Positions 21,719-33,156 of a DNA stretch of 64,000 nucleotides are shown in pieces. The first letter of the stretch is position 1, and each line of letters begins with the position of its first letter. The stretch is from positions 291,488,187 to 291,552,186 of the forward strand of contig JAUMIR010000001.1 in the NCBI GenBank assembly GCA_030847615.1, in the 5' to 3' direction. A program made the position numbers and the translations under genes. The DNA is from Gambelia wislizenii (lineage: Eukaryota; Chordata; Lepidosauria; Squamata; Crotaphytidae). The notes under the pieces were generated by a model. It searched no databases, had not been told where the DNA came from, and was given only the letters and a program-made list of their open reading frames with translations.

Positions 21719-22101
21719 CAGTGGCTCTTAACCTTTTCTTTACCAAGGTCCCCCTTTAAATATACTGTATTTCGTTGCTGTGGACCCCCAAGACTTAACT
21801 CAAGATTTAAAACAACAGCAAAAACAATAATAATAATTTTGCACCATCCATTAAACCTTCCCTCAGAGGCACTGGAGGAGGAGGAAAGACTTTCCTCCTA
21901 CTTCTGTATCTTTGTGGATGGAGTGGATTGAATGGCAATGTGCAGGCCAAGCCAGCCAGCCAGACTTTGCCTTGGCTTCTGTCATGCGGCCACGCCACTG
22001 CAGGGAGGAGGTGGGCCAAGCAGCCTTCAAGCCTTTGCAGGCCCCCTGTGAGGACACGGTGGACCCCTGGGGGTCCGTGGACCAAGAGTTAAGAACCACT
22101 C
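21719..22101. mobile_element. Non-autonomous hAT (Charlie-like), 383 bp
   Basis: The TIRs are CAGTGGCTCTTAACCTTTTC and AGAGTTAAGAACCACT(C). The flanking octamers CTTTCACT and CTTTACCT match at 6 of 8 positions, as expected for an aged 8-bp TSD. Same family as 29872-30218. It lies just upstream of the MARCHF7 promoter. Confidence 0.85.
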
Positions 22102-22633
22102 CTTTACCTCAACATTAATAAACAATTCTACTTTTTCTGTCCGTTCCCCCACCCTCTCTCCATTAATGGTTTCATGCTGGAATTATATGTCCACTTTCTA
22201 GTGAGGAATGCCCACTGACTTTTAGTCCAGCTTTCCCTGTCTATCTAATGGAGATTTTACGTTTCTGAAAAACAGCCATAGGAAAATGTAGGAGAGTCAC
22301 GAGTGGGAAGTGATGAGGCCTAGCCGCCTTCCCCCTAAAGTCCTAGGAGAAGTGAGGACATTTGCTATAGATTGGGTTGATTTAAGTTTGGAGAAAACCC
22401 CAATTTAAATCATTGGTTTCAAGTTTTCCCCAATTCACATATTACTTGAACAATGGTCCAAATCTAATCACGAAAATATGCTAATTTACAGCTCAGAGCA
22501 GTTTACAGCATCAGATTCTAGGAGGATATACAGTAGTTTGTGTAATTTTAAAGTAATTTTCCTTTTACTAAATTAGTATTTCATAGTATACTAATTATCT
22601 CTGTGAAGTGGCAGATATGCCATTGGCAGGAAA

Positions 22634-22809
22634 GATGGCTCTGGTGTGGAGGAGCAATGAATCCACTCTGGGTTTTAGTCTGAACTTCAAAGGAGCTACC
22701 CAAATGCTGCACCCACTCCCCAAAATAGGCTTTGCACCTTCGATAGCTCAGTTAAAGTTCAAACTAAAACCCACAATGCATTCACTGACCCACTGCCATT
22801 AGAGCCATC
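22634..22809. mobile_element. Fold-back MITE, ~176 bp
   Basis: The left arm GATGGCTCTGGTGTGGAGGA ... CTGGGTTTTAGTCTGAACTT pairs with the right arm complement GATGGCTCTAATGGCAGTGG ... GTGGGTTTTAGTTTGAACTT. A related half copy is near 41100-41160. Confidence 0.75.
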
Positions 22810-22856
22810 CATCCCCTCTACAGCAGTACATTAGGAATAAAGTAAAGAAGTAAATT

Positions 22857-22936
22857 CCTCTCACACAAGTGTATAATAACAGCACTTCACTTATTTCCTC
22901 TCACACAAGTGTACAATAACAGCACTTCACTTATTA
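22857..22936. repeat. Tandem duplication, period 40 bp
   Basis: CCTCTCACACAAGTGTATAA and the following bases repeat once, with one substitution (TATAAT/TACAAT). Confidence 0.95.
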
Positions 22937-23044
22937 AGCTCAGTTTTAAATGTTAAATAAATGTTTTATACCTGTTTTTGCTGCATTACTGGATGATAGC
23001 TGCCCTTAAAACTTCCATATATACCCTTGTGGAGCATCCATTCA

Positions 23045-23140
23045 TGTCGTTGTATGCCTTCAAGTTGTTTTGGATTTATGGCGACCCTGAAGCGAGCCTA
23101 TTATGGGTTTTTCTGAGGCTGAGAATGTGTGACTTGCCTA
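23045..23140 (-). mobile_element. Truncated MIR-like SINE
   Basis: GTCGTTGTATGCCTTCAAGT at the left, then ATGGCGACCCTGAAGCGAGC and TGAGGCTGAGAATGTGTGAC. The middle of the usual sequence is deleted and the head is missing. Confidence 0.75.
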
Positions 23141-24650
23141 TCCAGAGGCATTTAGATGGTTCTTATACCATGGGACAATTCCCCAACAAAGTGGAGAGAA
23201 CAGCAGACCCAGATGGTATAAGGATCCATTAGATCTTCAACCTGTTACCACAAAGCAAGACCTCAGACCACTTTTGGCCACTACACCATTCTCCTTGCTT
23301 TTCAAAACATCTTTTTAAATTTTGAAATGTTAATTTCTTCGTCTCAACAAGAAATAAATGTATACTGTTCTTAAAACCCTTTGCTCATATGACAAGTAGA
23401 AACTTTACCAACATGCTAGTGCAATTCATTTTTTAAAATGTTTTCTGAAGGTCATTTTGACCTTATCAGTTGTTCCTCAGTAATCAGTAATGGTGAACAA
23501 ACTTGCCTATGAAGCTCACTTGCCTATACCACTCTTATTCTACAATTTAAAAAAAAAATTCTTCTGGTTGTTGAAATCCAAAGAAATTGGTTTTCCCCTG
23601 ACCTCCTCTTCCTGTAAGCTCCAGAGTTCCTCACAAATGTATCCTTGAAGGAGTTGGTTGAATAGAACAGACTGTGGTGCAAGGTATGAGAGGAAAAGGA
23701 AAAGTGCTGTAAATCAAATGAATACATCTTTTGCTCCACTTCACATAAGCTTTGCAAATGTTCCATGTCTCCCCATTTGTTATTATCAATCTCCTAACTC
23801 CAAGCCCACCCCAGTACACTCAGCAGGGTCTCCAACCTCAGAAGTCGCATTTTCTTCTGGCTCTGAGGAATGGTGGGGGAAGAGGGGGTTAAGAATGTCA
23901 ACTTCCACCCATTCCCTCCCATGGGCAAACATCAATCTATTGAATATATTATTGCCAACAAAATCAGGAAATTTAAACTCACTGATCTTCTCACTTTGGC
24001 TTACTTTTGAAAACCTGTTGAACAAATAACATGAAAATGGGCAGAGCAAATCCTAGCTGATCTGACAGTCTCATTCCTTAGTTCTGTCCTCATCAAACCT
24101 GTTTTTCAAAACTGAGTTCCTTAACAATGGGGATTATGATGATCTAGAGTCAATGTAAATACATCTAGAATACCCTAATAAGGGCAAAATGTAAGAGATG
24201 GAGAATAAAGAGCATTATATCAGAGCTACATTGCAGTTTATATTTAGAGCTAAATTTCAATCTCTTCGGAAAACTGGTTTGATGACTTTTGCCAGGGGGT
24301 TCAACAACCATTCCACTAGATCATCAACCATCAGCTTTTTAACATACCAGCATGGTACTGTAATACTATGCACAAGGATTCTAAGCAAGCATGGTAACTG
24401 TCAAGAATCACATTGTATCAACATGTGAGGCAGCATCACAACCATGCTATTCAGTTGGCTACAATTTAAAATTCACATATGTAAAAACCCATAATTGCAG
24501 TGTAAGAAATAGTTTGGTTAACCTAAATGACAATCAAAAGGAGCAAGAAATGTTATGTTTATAAGTAGTTAGGGTGCCAGCTCAGGCTAAAATCCTGTAG
24601 ACAATCACCTGGAAGTAAGCTCCATCAAACTCAATAGGAATTGTTTCTAA
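23141..24650. other. Intergenic, no gene seen
   Basis: No exon, RNA gene or confidently identified repeat. Confidence 0.5.
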
Positions 24651-25022
24651 CTAGAATGCTGTGACATCACTAGGGGTGGTGTCGCTCAGTGTGGTAACTC
24701 ATGGTGCCACCCACCATTGACCTTCTTCTGTACCAGACCATATAGAAACCTTAGTAATCCCAGAAATGTATGCAATCCACATGTGACTTTTAGGGTCACT
24801 GAAACCCTACATATGGGGGAAGAACAAGAAGGAAGGCTTGCTTGGCTGTACACAGTGCCAGGGATATTTTTTATTAAAAAAAATTAATAGATTTCAGTTG
24901 AAACACTGCTGGGGCTGCCATAATTCTCTCCCACAAAACTGGGACAAAGATATACAGGACTGGATTGGGTGGATTATCAGCAACAACAACAACAACAACA
25001 AAGAAAAAAAGAAAAAAGAATA

Positions 25023-25113
25023 TGTGTGACTTGCTCAAGGTCCCCCAGTGTGTTTCCCTGGGTGAGTGGGGATTCAAAGCCTGGTCTTCAGGGTCATAAT
25101 CCAACACTCACAC
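25023..25113 (-). mobile_element. Truncated MIR-like SINE nested in hAT
   Basis: TGTGACTTGCTCAAGGTCCC, then GAGTGGGGATTCAAAGCCTG and the head complement CACTCACACCACC. Core and head only. Confidence 0.7.
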
Positions 25114-25199
25114 CACCCTCACTCTTCCCAAACTGCCCAGCCAGTATGGCTAGTGGACCTACTTGCTGGGGGTTCGTCAAAAAGGGCAGTTTGGGGAAA

Positions 25200-25440
25200 G
25201 TGGCAGCAGCTGCACCAGGAGGGCAAGGAAGAGGGATCCCTCTTCCCTCCCCCGTGTCCCTGCGACAGCGGCACCCAGAGCGCCTGCCCAGGGGGGAGGA
25301 GGGAGCCCTCTTCCGTCCCCCCCCATACCCATGACGGAAGCACCAGAGCACCTGCCTATGTGAGAGAGAGGTGAAGGAAGCCCTCTTCCCCTGCCAGCCC
25401 TGTGATGGCTGCCGGGGGGGGGGCGGAGAAGGGAGCCTAC
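25200..25440. repeat. GC-rich minisatellite, ~70-bp unit
   Basis: About three diverged units with recurring GGAGCCCTCTTCC and GAGYGCCTGCC-type motifs and G/C runs. This creates overlapping ORFs up to 147 codons on both strands that I reject as genes. Confidence 0.65.
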
Positions 25441-25825
25441 CATTAGGGGTGTGGCCTAGAAGGCTAGGCTCACCACACAACTCTCCGCTGCTGGCCTTCC
25501 TTCCTTTCTTTCCTTCACTCTCTTGCACTCTCTGCACTCTCCCACCTTCTGGGCTCTGGGTCTAGCACGCTTTTGCAATATCATGTGACCCAGAGCCTGC
25601 ATTATCAGTCTTCTCACATGGTTTTGCTGATGGCTGCTGCCTTCAGCAGAGGAAGCTGGAGGAATCCGGGATCTGCTGCTTCAAAGCAGTTCAGCCAGAT
25701 GGGACAATTTTCAGTCCCTTCAATCTGGGATTTTCCTGGTTTTCTAGGACTAATGGCAAGCCTAAATACTGCACAAAAATATTATAGACAATCAACACAC
25801 CCCTTGTGATGCCACTGCTAGAATG

Positions 25826-27559
25826 TGTATGATTGTACTGTTAAAGTCAGTTCCCCATTTCTTAAAGGTTTTCATCATGTTTTTAAACATTGGTGGACAT
25901 CAATGCTTGACTCATTTGGGAAAAGATCTCCAGACCAGAAGTGGCTGCAAGTATCTTCTCCATGCTCCTGCAAAATTTCAAGAGTGGCAATGCTCATGTT
26001 TCACTCAAAAGGTATTTTTGGGAAGGTCAAGGGAAGGATCCATAATGACATAAAAATGCTCTTACATGGACCCGGCATGAAGTTCATGGACTGTTTGATT
26101 TCCACTCCAGTTTAGTAGTGTGCATCAGCATACCACTCCTATGCAACAAGACAATGTTCCCACTTATCCCTAATTTGTTTTATCATGAAATCACAGCCAC
26201 TGTATTGTGATTACTTCAGTCCTTTCATCAGATTATTTACAAATGGTGGTTCTGGAAGACTGCCATTCAATTCCATGTATTTGGGACAATGGAGTGACAC
26301 TTGTTTCCAATCTACATGAAACTGCTAGGTCAACCTATCTACAAATTTGAGTTTGGATATCTCTTTTTTGATTTATATATGCATACACATACTGCCTTGT
26401 TAGACCAAGACTGCACAAGCAGTGAAATGAGTACATATATAAACATAATATTACAATTATGTATTATAATAAAAATGTTAATATTCAGAAATGCAAAAAA
26501 GGGCAACCACATTACAGTATAATTAATCCAATCTAAAGATGCTTCTAGATGAGGCAATCACTTTGCTGATTTTAGAGTCCAGAAAACCTAATGCTTTCCT
26601 TCACTTCTTCTGCCTTCTATCTTATCACAAAAAGGATTAAGGAAAGTGCTCAGTAGAGACTATAAGTAACATATTAAAATTAACGAGTGATTTGTAATTA
26701 ATTCCTTTTTTAAAATAAGAAAGATATAACTATGTTATATTGCGAGTCACTTTTAACTTATCAAGGTGTAATTTAATCCTTTTGCAGTGTAACAGTAATG
26801 TTTTATTAACTTTTACAGTTGCAGGGGTGTGGCCTCACTAAATGGTGGATGAGTATCATATGGTTAAAGTGCTGGCTCATGTTGTACCAGGCAAGAAGCC
26901 AGGCAGTTCAAAATATGGGATAAAGGTCTCCTTTCAGAGACACTTTGTCCTTCAGACTACAATCCATCTTATCTCCACTTACCCAGGAGTAATTGCCATT
27001 GAACTCAATTCTTTACTTCTGAGTAGACAAAGATAGGACTGGGTTTTTTTAAAGGCAATTTTTGTCAGTAGTGGTTTCCATGTAAGTACAGTGCTGAATC
27101 TGCTCCGTGTAGGTCAGCACCAGGGGTATAGCTTTGGAGGGGGGATGAGGGCATTACCTCACAAAATAAGAATTCTTTCCCCATGAAATTTATTTCAGTC
27201 CCCAAATTTCCAGCATTGAAATAATTTTAAACTTCAGTTGAGTGTTTAGAAATACAGTTTAGGCATCCAAAGAAAAGGGGTGGGCAGCATGGCCAAGGCC
27301 ATGTGAACACAGGAAATACACGAGTTTGAGGAATGAAGAATGTTCAGTGTCTCATTTTTTCAATGCTAGAAATGTGGGGAGTGGAGGGAAAACATAATCT
27401 GGGAAGGCAGAATTCTTATTGGAGGGATAAAGCCCTTATTTTGCTCCTCCTCCCATTCAACCCCTCAGATAGCACCTTCAAAATCTGGCCTGTAACCCAG
27501 AGTGGGTTCACCACTCCACTTACATAGGAACCACAAGCTGTCACTGCTTTATATCAATT
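25826..27559. other. Intergenic, no gene seen
   Basis: AT-rich, no recognised feature. Confidence 0.5.
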
Positions 27560-28049
27560 TTTTTTCCTTCTCCACATATTCAGAACCGACGAGCGAGTTG
27601 AAGATAAAGATCCACTTTCAGTGTAACTTGTTGGAAGCCTTCTAAAGAGTAAATGAAGGAGCACATACAAGTATTTTCTTTGGGTTGTTCAGGAACCCCT
27701 TGGAATTTTAAGCAGAATTCCCCGTCTCTCAGTTCCATCAACATGAAGTTGCTAAGTCTTAATCATGTTCGGGATCTATTTTTTTCACACATTTCTCCAA
27801 CTTCCCAGTTTTTCTTTCTAAATATTATATTTTTTTCATTGGTCTGTTTCAACTCCTCTGTTGTCACCATCGAAATCTGTTTAACTCCTTTCAAGTCCTG
27901 TTTTAGATCCATTTCCATTCTCATCATCTGCCCTGTCATCACCTGTAGTTCCTCCAAGAGTTTCAGACTAATATCTGGCTTAGCTGTTTTATTCACAGAT
28001 GCTCTTCTTGCTTCCATTTGCACAGTTTTTGCTCTCATTGTCATCTTGT
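27560..28049 (-). mobile_element. Possible L1-type ORF1 fragment
   Basis: The minus strand encodes a 93-codon coiled-coil-like stretch with LEELQVMTGQMMRMEMDLKQ and EELKQTNEKN. Heptad-rich, charged sequence of this kind is typical of L1-clade ORF1 proteins. It is abruptly cut by the fold-back element at 28055. Assignment is by style, not by a definite family match. Confidence 0.35.
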
Positions 28050-28054
28050 CTTGG

Positions 28055-28378
28055 GACTTTTTCAGATGGGGGGAAAAACCCTGAGGAGGTCGGGAGAAGA
28101 ATGGGGCTGTTTCGCTTACAGAGCCCCATTTCAGACAACACAGACTTCCTCCATCCTCCTCCTGACCTCCTCCTGACCTTCCCCCGTGTCACTTGCACTG
28201 CTTTTTATTGACGGAGGTTCTCCGTCAATAAAAAGCAATGCCAGCAGCACAGGGAAGGTCAAGAGGAGGTCAGGAGGAGGATGGAGGAGAACGGGGCTAT
28301 CTGAAATGGGGATCTGTAAGCGAAATAGCCCCGTTCTTCTTCCGATCTCCTCAGGTTTCCCCCCCGTCTGAAAAAGTC
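28055..28378. mobile_element. Fold-back MITE, 324 bp, near-hairpin, 5-bp TSD
   Basis: The ends are GACTTTTTCAGATGGGGGG and CCCCCCGTCTGAAAAAGTC, flanked by CTTGG (28050-28054 and 28379-28383). The two ~155-bp arms are inverted repeats along their whole length and meet at GGAGGTTCTCC near 28213. There is no coding capacity. Ends and TSD type match 58197-58523 although the arms differ. Confidence 0.92.
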
Positions 28379-28383
28379 CTTGG

Positions 28384-29131
28384 TCTTGTCTCTGTCTATT
28401 CCTGTATTTCTACTTAAACAGTGTATATCTACTATTGTTACAAAAAAATCTGATCAGGTAGGTATGGTGAGGACTATGATGTATCTTCAGAGAAAGACCA
28501 GGAAGGAGACAATTTGGAAGATGACTTCTTCCATGTTGAGACCTGGGGCAGGAAGTTAGCAGTAGAAACTGCTGATGAGGAAGTCTTGAAGTACTTGAAG
28601 TCTCCTAGCAGGGAAATGTCATCACTGCATGCCTATCCACATACACATGCATGCCTTCAAGTGCCACAGTGGAATGCCAGTTCAGCACAGGGGGGCAGAT
28701 TCATGATTGAAAAGACATTCCTCATCTAATGAGCTATTTGAGTTATGGGTTCTACTGAGTCAGAATGGGGTTGTATGTTAAAAGCAGTAATTTATGTGTA
28801 ATTATTCATGTTTTATGAACATTTCTGTGCATTGTGCCTAATATCATTTCTTGGGTGCAGATCTGAGAATACTGTTGTGTCATTCTCTCTATATAATTTC
28901 TTCTTAAAAATCTATCACACATTCATGTATTTATTTTTCTTGTCACCCTACTGACGGAACTACTGCTCATAGCATTCCAGTGTTGTAATTACTTTCCAGA
29001 GATAGGAGAGCTAATAGCCTAGTGGGAGGAACTCCCACATTACTTGCGGGGAGGCCAAGGTTTGGATCTAGGTACAACTCCAGACTAGGAAAAAAGAAAA
29101 CTTGCACATACAAGTACTCCTGATTGCCCTA
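28384..29131. other. Intergenic, no gene seen
   Basis: No recognised feature. Confidence 0.5.
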
Positions 29132-29327
29132 CAGTGGAACACTGTGTGGACCCAGAGTCTTCCTTGGTGTCTTCCCTAGCCATTTTCTAGGCCCTCCAAA
29201 GCAACTCTATGGTATTTTAAACCAGAAGTCCCATTATTTTCAATTCCGTTCACTATTATTCATGGTTTTCAGAATCCACACCCCCCCAGAACCAATTCCC
29301 CCAGAACCAATACAGAGAGGCCTACTG
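29132..29327. mobile_element. Tigger-like MITE, left arm
   Basis: The left end CAGTGGAACACTG is decayed. The right end GAGAGGCCTACTG is followed by TA. The body matches 30877-31112 in inverse orientation with an internal deletion. Confidence 0.65.
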
Positions 29328-29521
29328 TATTACATAATTTGCCACCAATAATTTAGTTTAAAAAGTATATTATAGGCACTAACATAATATTTTTTCTTTA
29401 TTAGCAATTAACGTAATGGTGTAGATTTCCTCAAAGAAAATAAAGAGTGGACTACAAGCTAAACATGAGTTAGCAGTGTGATGCAGCAGCAAAAAATGCC
29501 AATGCGATTCTAAGGAATTTG

Positions 29522-29747
29522 TGTGTTTGCCCATGTGCCTTCAAGTCATTTCTGACTAAGGCAAACCTACCATGGGGTTTTCTAGGCAAGGTTTGTTCAA
29601 AGGGGGTGTGCCTTTGACTTCCTTTGAGGCTGAGAGAGTGTGACTTGCCCAAGGTCACCCAGTGGGCATTCATGGCTGAGTAAGGATTCAAACCCTAGTC
29701 TCCACAGTCATAGGGCAATGCTGAAACTTCTACAACACTCTGGTTCT
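29522..29747 (-). mobile_element. tRNA-derived MIR-like SINE
   Basis: Reverse orientation: GTGCCTTCAAGTCATTTCTG, TGAGGCTGAGAGAGTGTGAC, CAAGGTCACCCAGTGGGCAT, and the head complement AAACCCTAGTCTCCACAGTC. Full length. Confidence 0.88.
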
Positions 29748-29871
29748 TTTAACAGAAGAATATAAAGAATATAAATAAAAATTGGAGTAATATTACTGGG
29801 AACAATGGTTTTATTGTTGTCACTAAACACCAGTATCCCATTAGTGTTATGTGAGATCCATTGGCCTAGAG

Positions 29872-30218
29872 CAGTGGTTCTTAACCTTTTCTTTACAAGG
29901 GAACCCCTTTAAATATCTTTTGTTGCCCCAAGACTTAAGATTTAAAACCCTAATAATAATAGCTAATAATAATAGCTAACAACAACAACAATACAATTAC
30001 ACCATCCATTAAACTTTCCCTCAGAGGCACTCTTGCTTCGTCCTGCAAGTTTGTGGCTGGAGTGGATTGAATGGTAATGTGCAGGCCAAGCCAGCCAGCC
30101 TTTGCCTTGGTTCCTGTCATGTGGCTACTCCACTACAGGGAGGAGGTGGGCCAAGCAGCCTTCAAGGTTTTGTGGACCGCCTGTGAGGACATTGTGGACC
30201 CCAAGTTAAGAACCGCTG
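29872..30218. mobile_element. Non-autonomous hAT (Charlie-like), 347 bp
   Basis: The TIRs are CAGTGGTTCTTAACCTTTTC and AAGTTAAGAACCGCTG. The flanking octamers GCCTAGAG and GGCTAGAA match at 6 of 8. The interior matches 21719-22101, for example GCAGGCCAAGCCAGCCAGCC. Confidence 0.88.
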
Positions 30219-30317
30219 GGCTAGAAAATGCTGGAAAAGGAACAATGCAACCAGACCTTGAGAAGGGTGCTAGCAGCGGGATTCTGGGAGGTGTAATCCA
30301 AGTAATTTTCCCAGGCT

Positions 30318-30775
30318 CTGAATGCAGCCTAGAATCATAGGGCTGAAAGGGACCCCAACAGCCTTCCCATCCGATTGGCTTCTGCCCTGTAGGAACACAC
30401 AATCCAAACATTCCTGACAGATGGCTATCGAACTTATGTTTAAAAAAACCCAAAGAAGGAGTCTCCACCACACTCCAAGGCGGCAGTATATTCCACTTCC
30501 AAACTCTCTAAGCCATTCCTCATAGGGCGTAATGGCTTCCAGACCTCCCACCATCCTTCTCAGTATCTTTCTTGAATCGTTGTGCCCAGAACTGGAAACA
30601 GTATTCCAGGTGAGGTCTGACCAAAGCAGAAAAGAGTGATACTATTACTGTACTTCCCTTGATCTAGACACTACTCCTATTAATGCAGCCTAGAATCACA
30701 TTGGCATTTTTTGCTGCTGCATCACACTGCTAACTCATGTTCAGCTTGTAGTCCACTCTTTCTTTTCTTTGAGGA
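30318..30775. mobile_element. CR1 LINE fragment
   Basis: Contains AATCATAGGGCTGAAAGGGA, CCCAGAACTGGAAACAGTAT followed by TCCAGGTGAGGTCTGACCAA, then CATCACACTGCTAACTCATG. These correspond to a well-known region of amniote CR1 elements (CCAGAACTGGACACAGTACTCCAGGTGTGG..., CTGGCTCATGTTCAGC). Orientation not assigned. Confidence 0.75.
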
Positions 30776-30876
30776 AATCTACAACATTATGTTAATTGCT
30801 AATAAACAAAAAAATATTATGTTAGTGCCTATAATATAGTTTTTAAACTAAATGATTGGTAGCAAATTATGTAATA

Positions 30877-31112
30877 CGGTAGGCCCCTCTTATCCACTGG
30901 GGATTGGTTCGGGGGGGGCGTGCATTCTGAAAACCATTAATAATAGTGAACACCATTGAAAATAATAGCACTTTTGGTTTAAAATACCATAGAGTTGCCT
31001 TGGAGGGCCTAGAAAATGGCTAGGGAGGACACGTTTTCTAGGAAGACTCTATGGTAGGTGTGCTGTTTTGTTTCCCATGGATAATGAATCCATGGATACG
31101 GGGGTCCTACTA
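30877..31112. mobile_element. Tigger-like MITE, right arm
   Basis: The ends are CGGTAGGCCCCTCTTATCC and GGATACGGGGGTCCTACTA, flanked by TA. Includes CCCATGGATAATGAATCCATG. Same family as 60062-60277. Confidence 0.75.
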
Positions 31113-31114
31113 TA

Positions 31115-31398
31115 ATATGAACATCCTGTACGGTGAATAGGTTAGGTTACATTGACTTGAGACAAACATATCAGAGCCCCAAGATAAAGCATTGCAGGGG
31201 CCCCCAAAAGTCCTTAAACAGGCCCTGCTCATTGGTGAAAATCAATTTTTGAAATGTTGCATGAGACTGGATGTGACATGTGATCAGTGGGGGAGGGGAA
31301 GGATAAATGGAAGGAGGATGGAGGGAAACCTGGCACATGTCAAGAAAGAAACTGGATGCAACTCATGAATAAGCAGGTACAATCAAAACCAAAAAAAA

Positions 31399-31446
<48 letters not shown>

Positions 31447-33153
31447 ATGGGAAATGCCTGATACTTCCAGAGACATTTTTTCCCTTTCTGGAAGCACCCT
31501 ATGTGGAGAGCATGTGATGGGCGGCTGAGGGAATGTTGATGAGTGAATGGGAAGAGAGCATGAAGGATCCAATCCCATGGAAGGAAACTGGTATGGGAGG
31601 GGTCTCCCACAGTGAAAAGAGTTGGCAGTTGAGAGAGAGAGATGACAATTGAAAGGGGGAGTTGAGGATGTGGTGTGATGAGGAGAGGGCTGGAATGTGT
31701 GTATGGCTGTGAGTGGAGATGAGGAAATGTATGTGCAGTGAGAATAAATATAAAGAGGAATAGAGGCTGATTGGAATATCGAGTGAGAGGAAAGAAAGAA
31801 CCTCACAAGTTGTTATTGAGTCTGGCCGATTCTGCAGTTATATGGTCACCACAGAGTGGGACTAGCAACCAGTTTGAAGTTAACCAAGTTGGAGACAAAG
31901 TTCAAAGCATTTCTGCTTACACAATAAACCAATCTTTATGTTTTATTGATCAAACCCAGACGCCTCAGGAATCATTTTCCTTACTAGTATTTATTTGGCA
32001 TGCTAACCCTGCGAGTAAACACACACTGATACACGCACTATCCATCGCAAGTTATACCCCAGTCCAAGGAAGGGATAAGGGGGAAGTCTGGCATAAAGGT
32101 AGCAACTGTGGAGCTGCAGTCTCCACAGATATTTATTTGGTGGCAGCATAAGTGACGAGGAGGCCAGTCTGAACAGTGACATAAATTTGGCTGGTGTGCC
32201 TGTGCATCACACCCTATCTGTCCCATTTTGTTTCCTTAAGATCCTAGGGCATTTCTGGCTGCTTCTTCTCTAGTCTACTGTAGAGGGATGTGGGGCAGGA
32301 TTGGCTCTTAGCTGGAGTATATCCCCAGGAAGAGGAAAGGTGTGGCATAAAGTATTCCTAGTATGTGATTCAGAGCAGATGATATGTGTTGTTTGGCATT
32401 AATGTGTAACCAGCCTACTGATTAATGCAGATAGAGAGTGCAGCATAGCTTTGTCATCCTCATTTCCTGCTGACAATGAACTTTTAACCACTGAATCTCT
32501 GTTAAAATAGAGGAATCCCAACTCTGGAAACAACTGTGTAGGCAGAAGTGAAATAGCTGCAGCAGTTTAATGAACACACAAATAACAACTGAGAAGGGAA
32601 TTAAATGCTATAAGTATTTGCTGAATGGCCCTGCTACTGGCTGAATCTTCTTATTTGGAAAAAGGTATTATGTGTGACAGTTATTAATAAAATGTGGGGC
32701 CACATTTTAGATCAGATTTTCATACGTGGGGTTTTGGGGAGGGATTGGTCCTGTATTCTATAAGTATAAAACAGAGTAGTGATGAGATGTTGCTTTAAAA
32801 ATTTTCTTAGTACCAGCACAGGAATCCTTCAGCCATTAGCTGCACAACCTGTGACCCATACAAATAAAATGTAGCCAATGAACCATATATGGCAGGTGTA
32901 AGATCTCCTTTGTATTGTACCAAAATCTCAAGATCAGAGCCATTTGTAAAATACTGCACCCTATGGGTCACCCGTCATCCATCCAAATATAAATCTACTT
33001 CAATAATTGATCAAGAATTCAAACACAAACCCCTTAAAAGTCAGAAACCCTTGCTCATCTTATGCAAATCACCCAGAGGTCTACAAATAGATCCAGATGT
33101 ACCATCTGCCTGCCCTTAATCTGTGGAAGCTATTAAGGAGTCTGATACATCTC
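31115..33153. other. Intergenic, no gene seen
   Basis: Contains the (A)n(GA)n microsatellite at 31389-31442 and a moderately complex 31770-32260 stretch with a 126-codon plus-strand ORF. That ORF resembles nothing I know, has no splice or promoter context, and may be LTR-derived. Remaining sequence is AT-rich and unassigned. Confidence 0.5.
31389..31442. repeat. (A)n(GA)n microsatellite
   Basis: A-run followed by an uninterrupted GA dinucleotide array. Confidence 0.95.
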
Positions 33154-33156
33154 CTA

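Larger units (their letters stand above)
24659..25817. mobile_element. hAT element with perfect 8-bp TSD
   Basis: The ends are CTGTGACATCACTAGGGGTG and CACACCCCTTGTGATGCCACTG; the TIR is C(A/T)GTGRCATCACTAGGGG. It is flanked by a perfect octamer CTAGAATG at 24651-24658 and 25818-25825, which is diagnostic of hAT insertion. It is 1159 bp with no transposase ORF. Inside are a (CAA)n tract (24978-25001), a SINE fragment (25023-25113) and a GC-rich minisatellite (25200-25440). Confidence 0.92.
29132..31112. repeat. 2-kb inverted-repeat composite bounded by Tigger-like ends
   Basis: Bases 29132-29513 recur in reverse complement at about 30697-31112. Matching blocks include CTAGCCATTTTCTAGGCCCT, AACTCTATGGTATTTTAAAC, TATTATAGGCACTAACATAA and GCAGCAAAAAATGCCAATGC with their complements. 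Each arm is a Tigger-like MITE plus ~180 bp of other sequence including a CR1 edge. The ~1.18-kb centre holds a SINE, an hAT element and a CR1 fragment. TA flanks both outer ends (29130-29131, 31113-31114). Confidence 0.85.

Noticed and set aside
25066..25537. Overlapping ORFs of up to 147 codons on both strands
   Set aside because: They come from the GC-rich minisatellite inside an hAT element; no homology and no splice context.
31771..32151. 126-codon plus-strand ORF
   Set aside because: No homologue recognised, no promoter or splice context; likely transposon-derived or chance.
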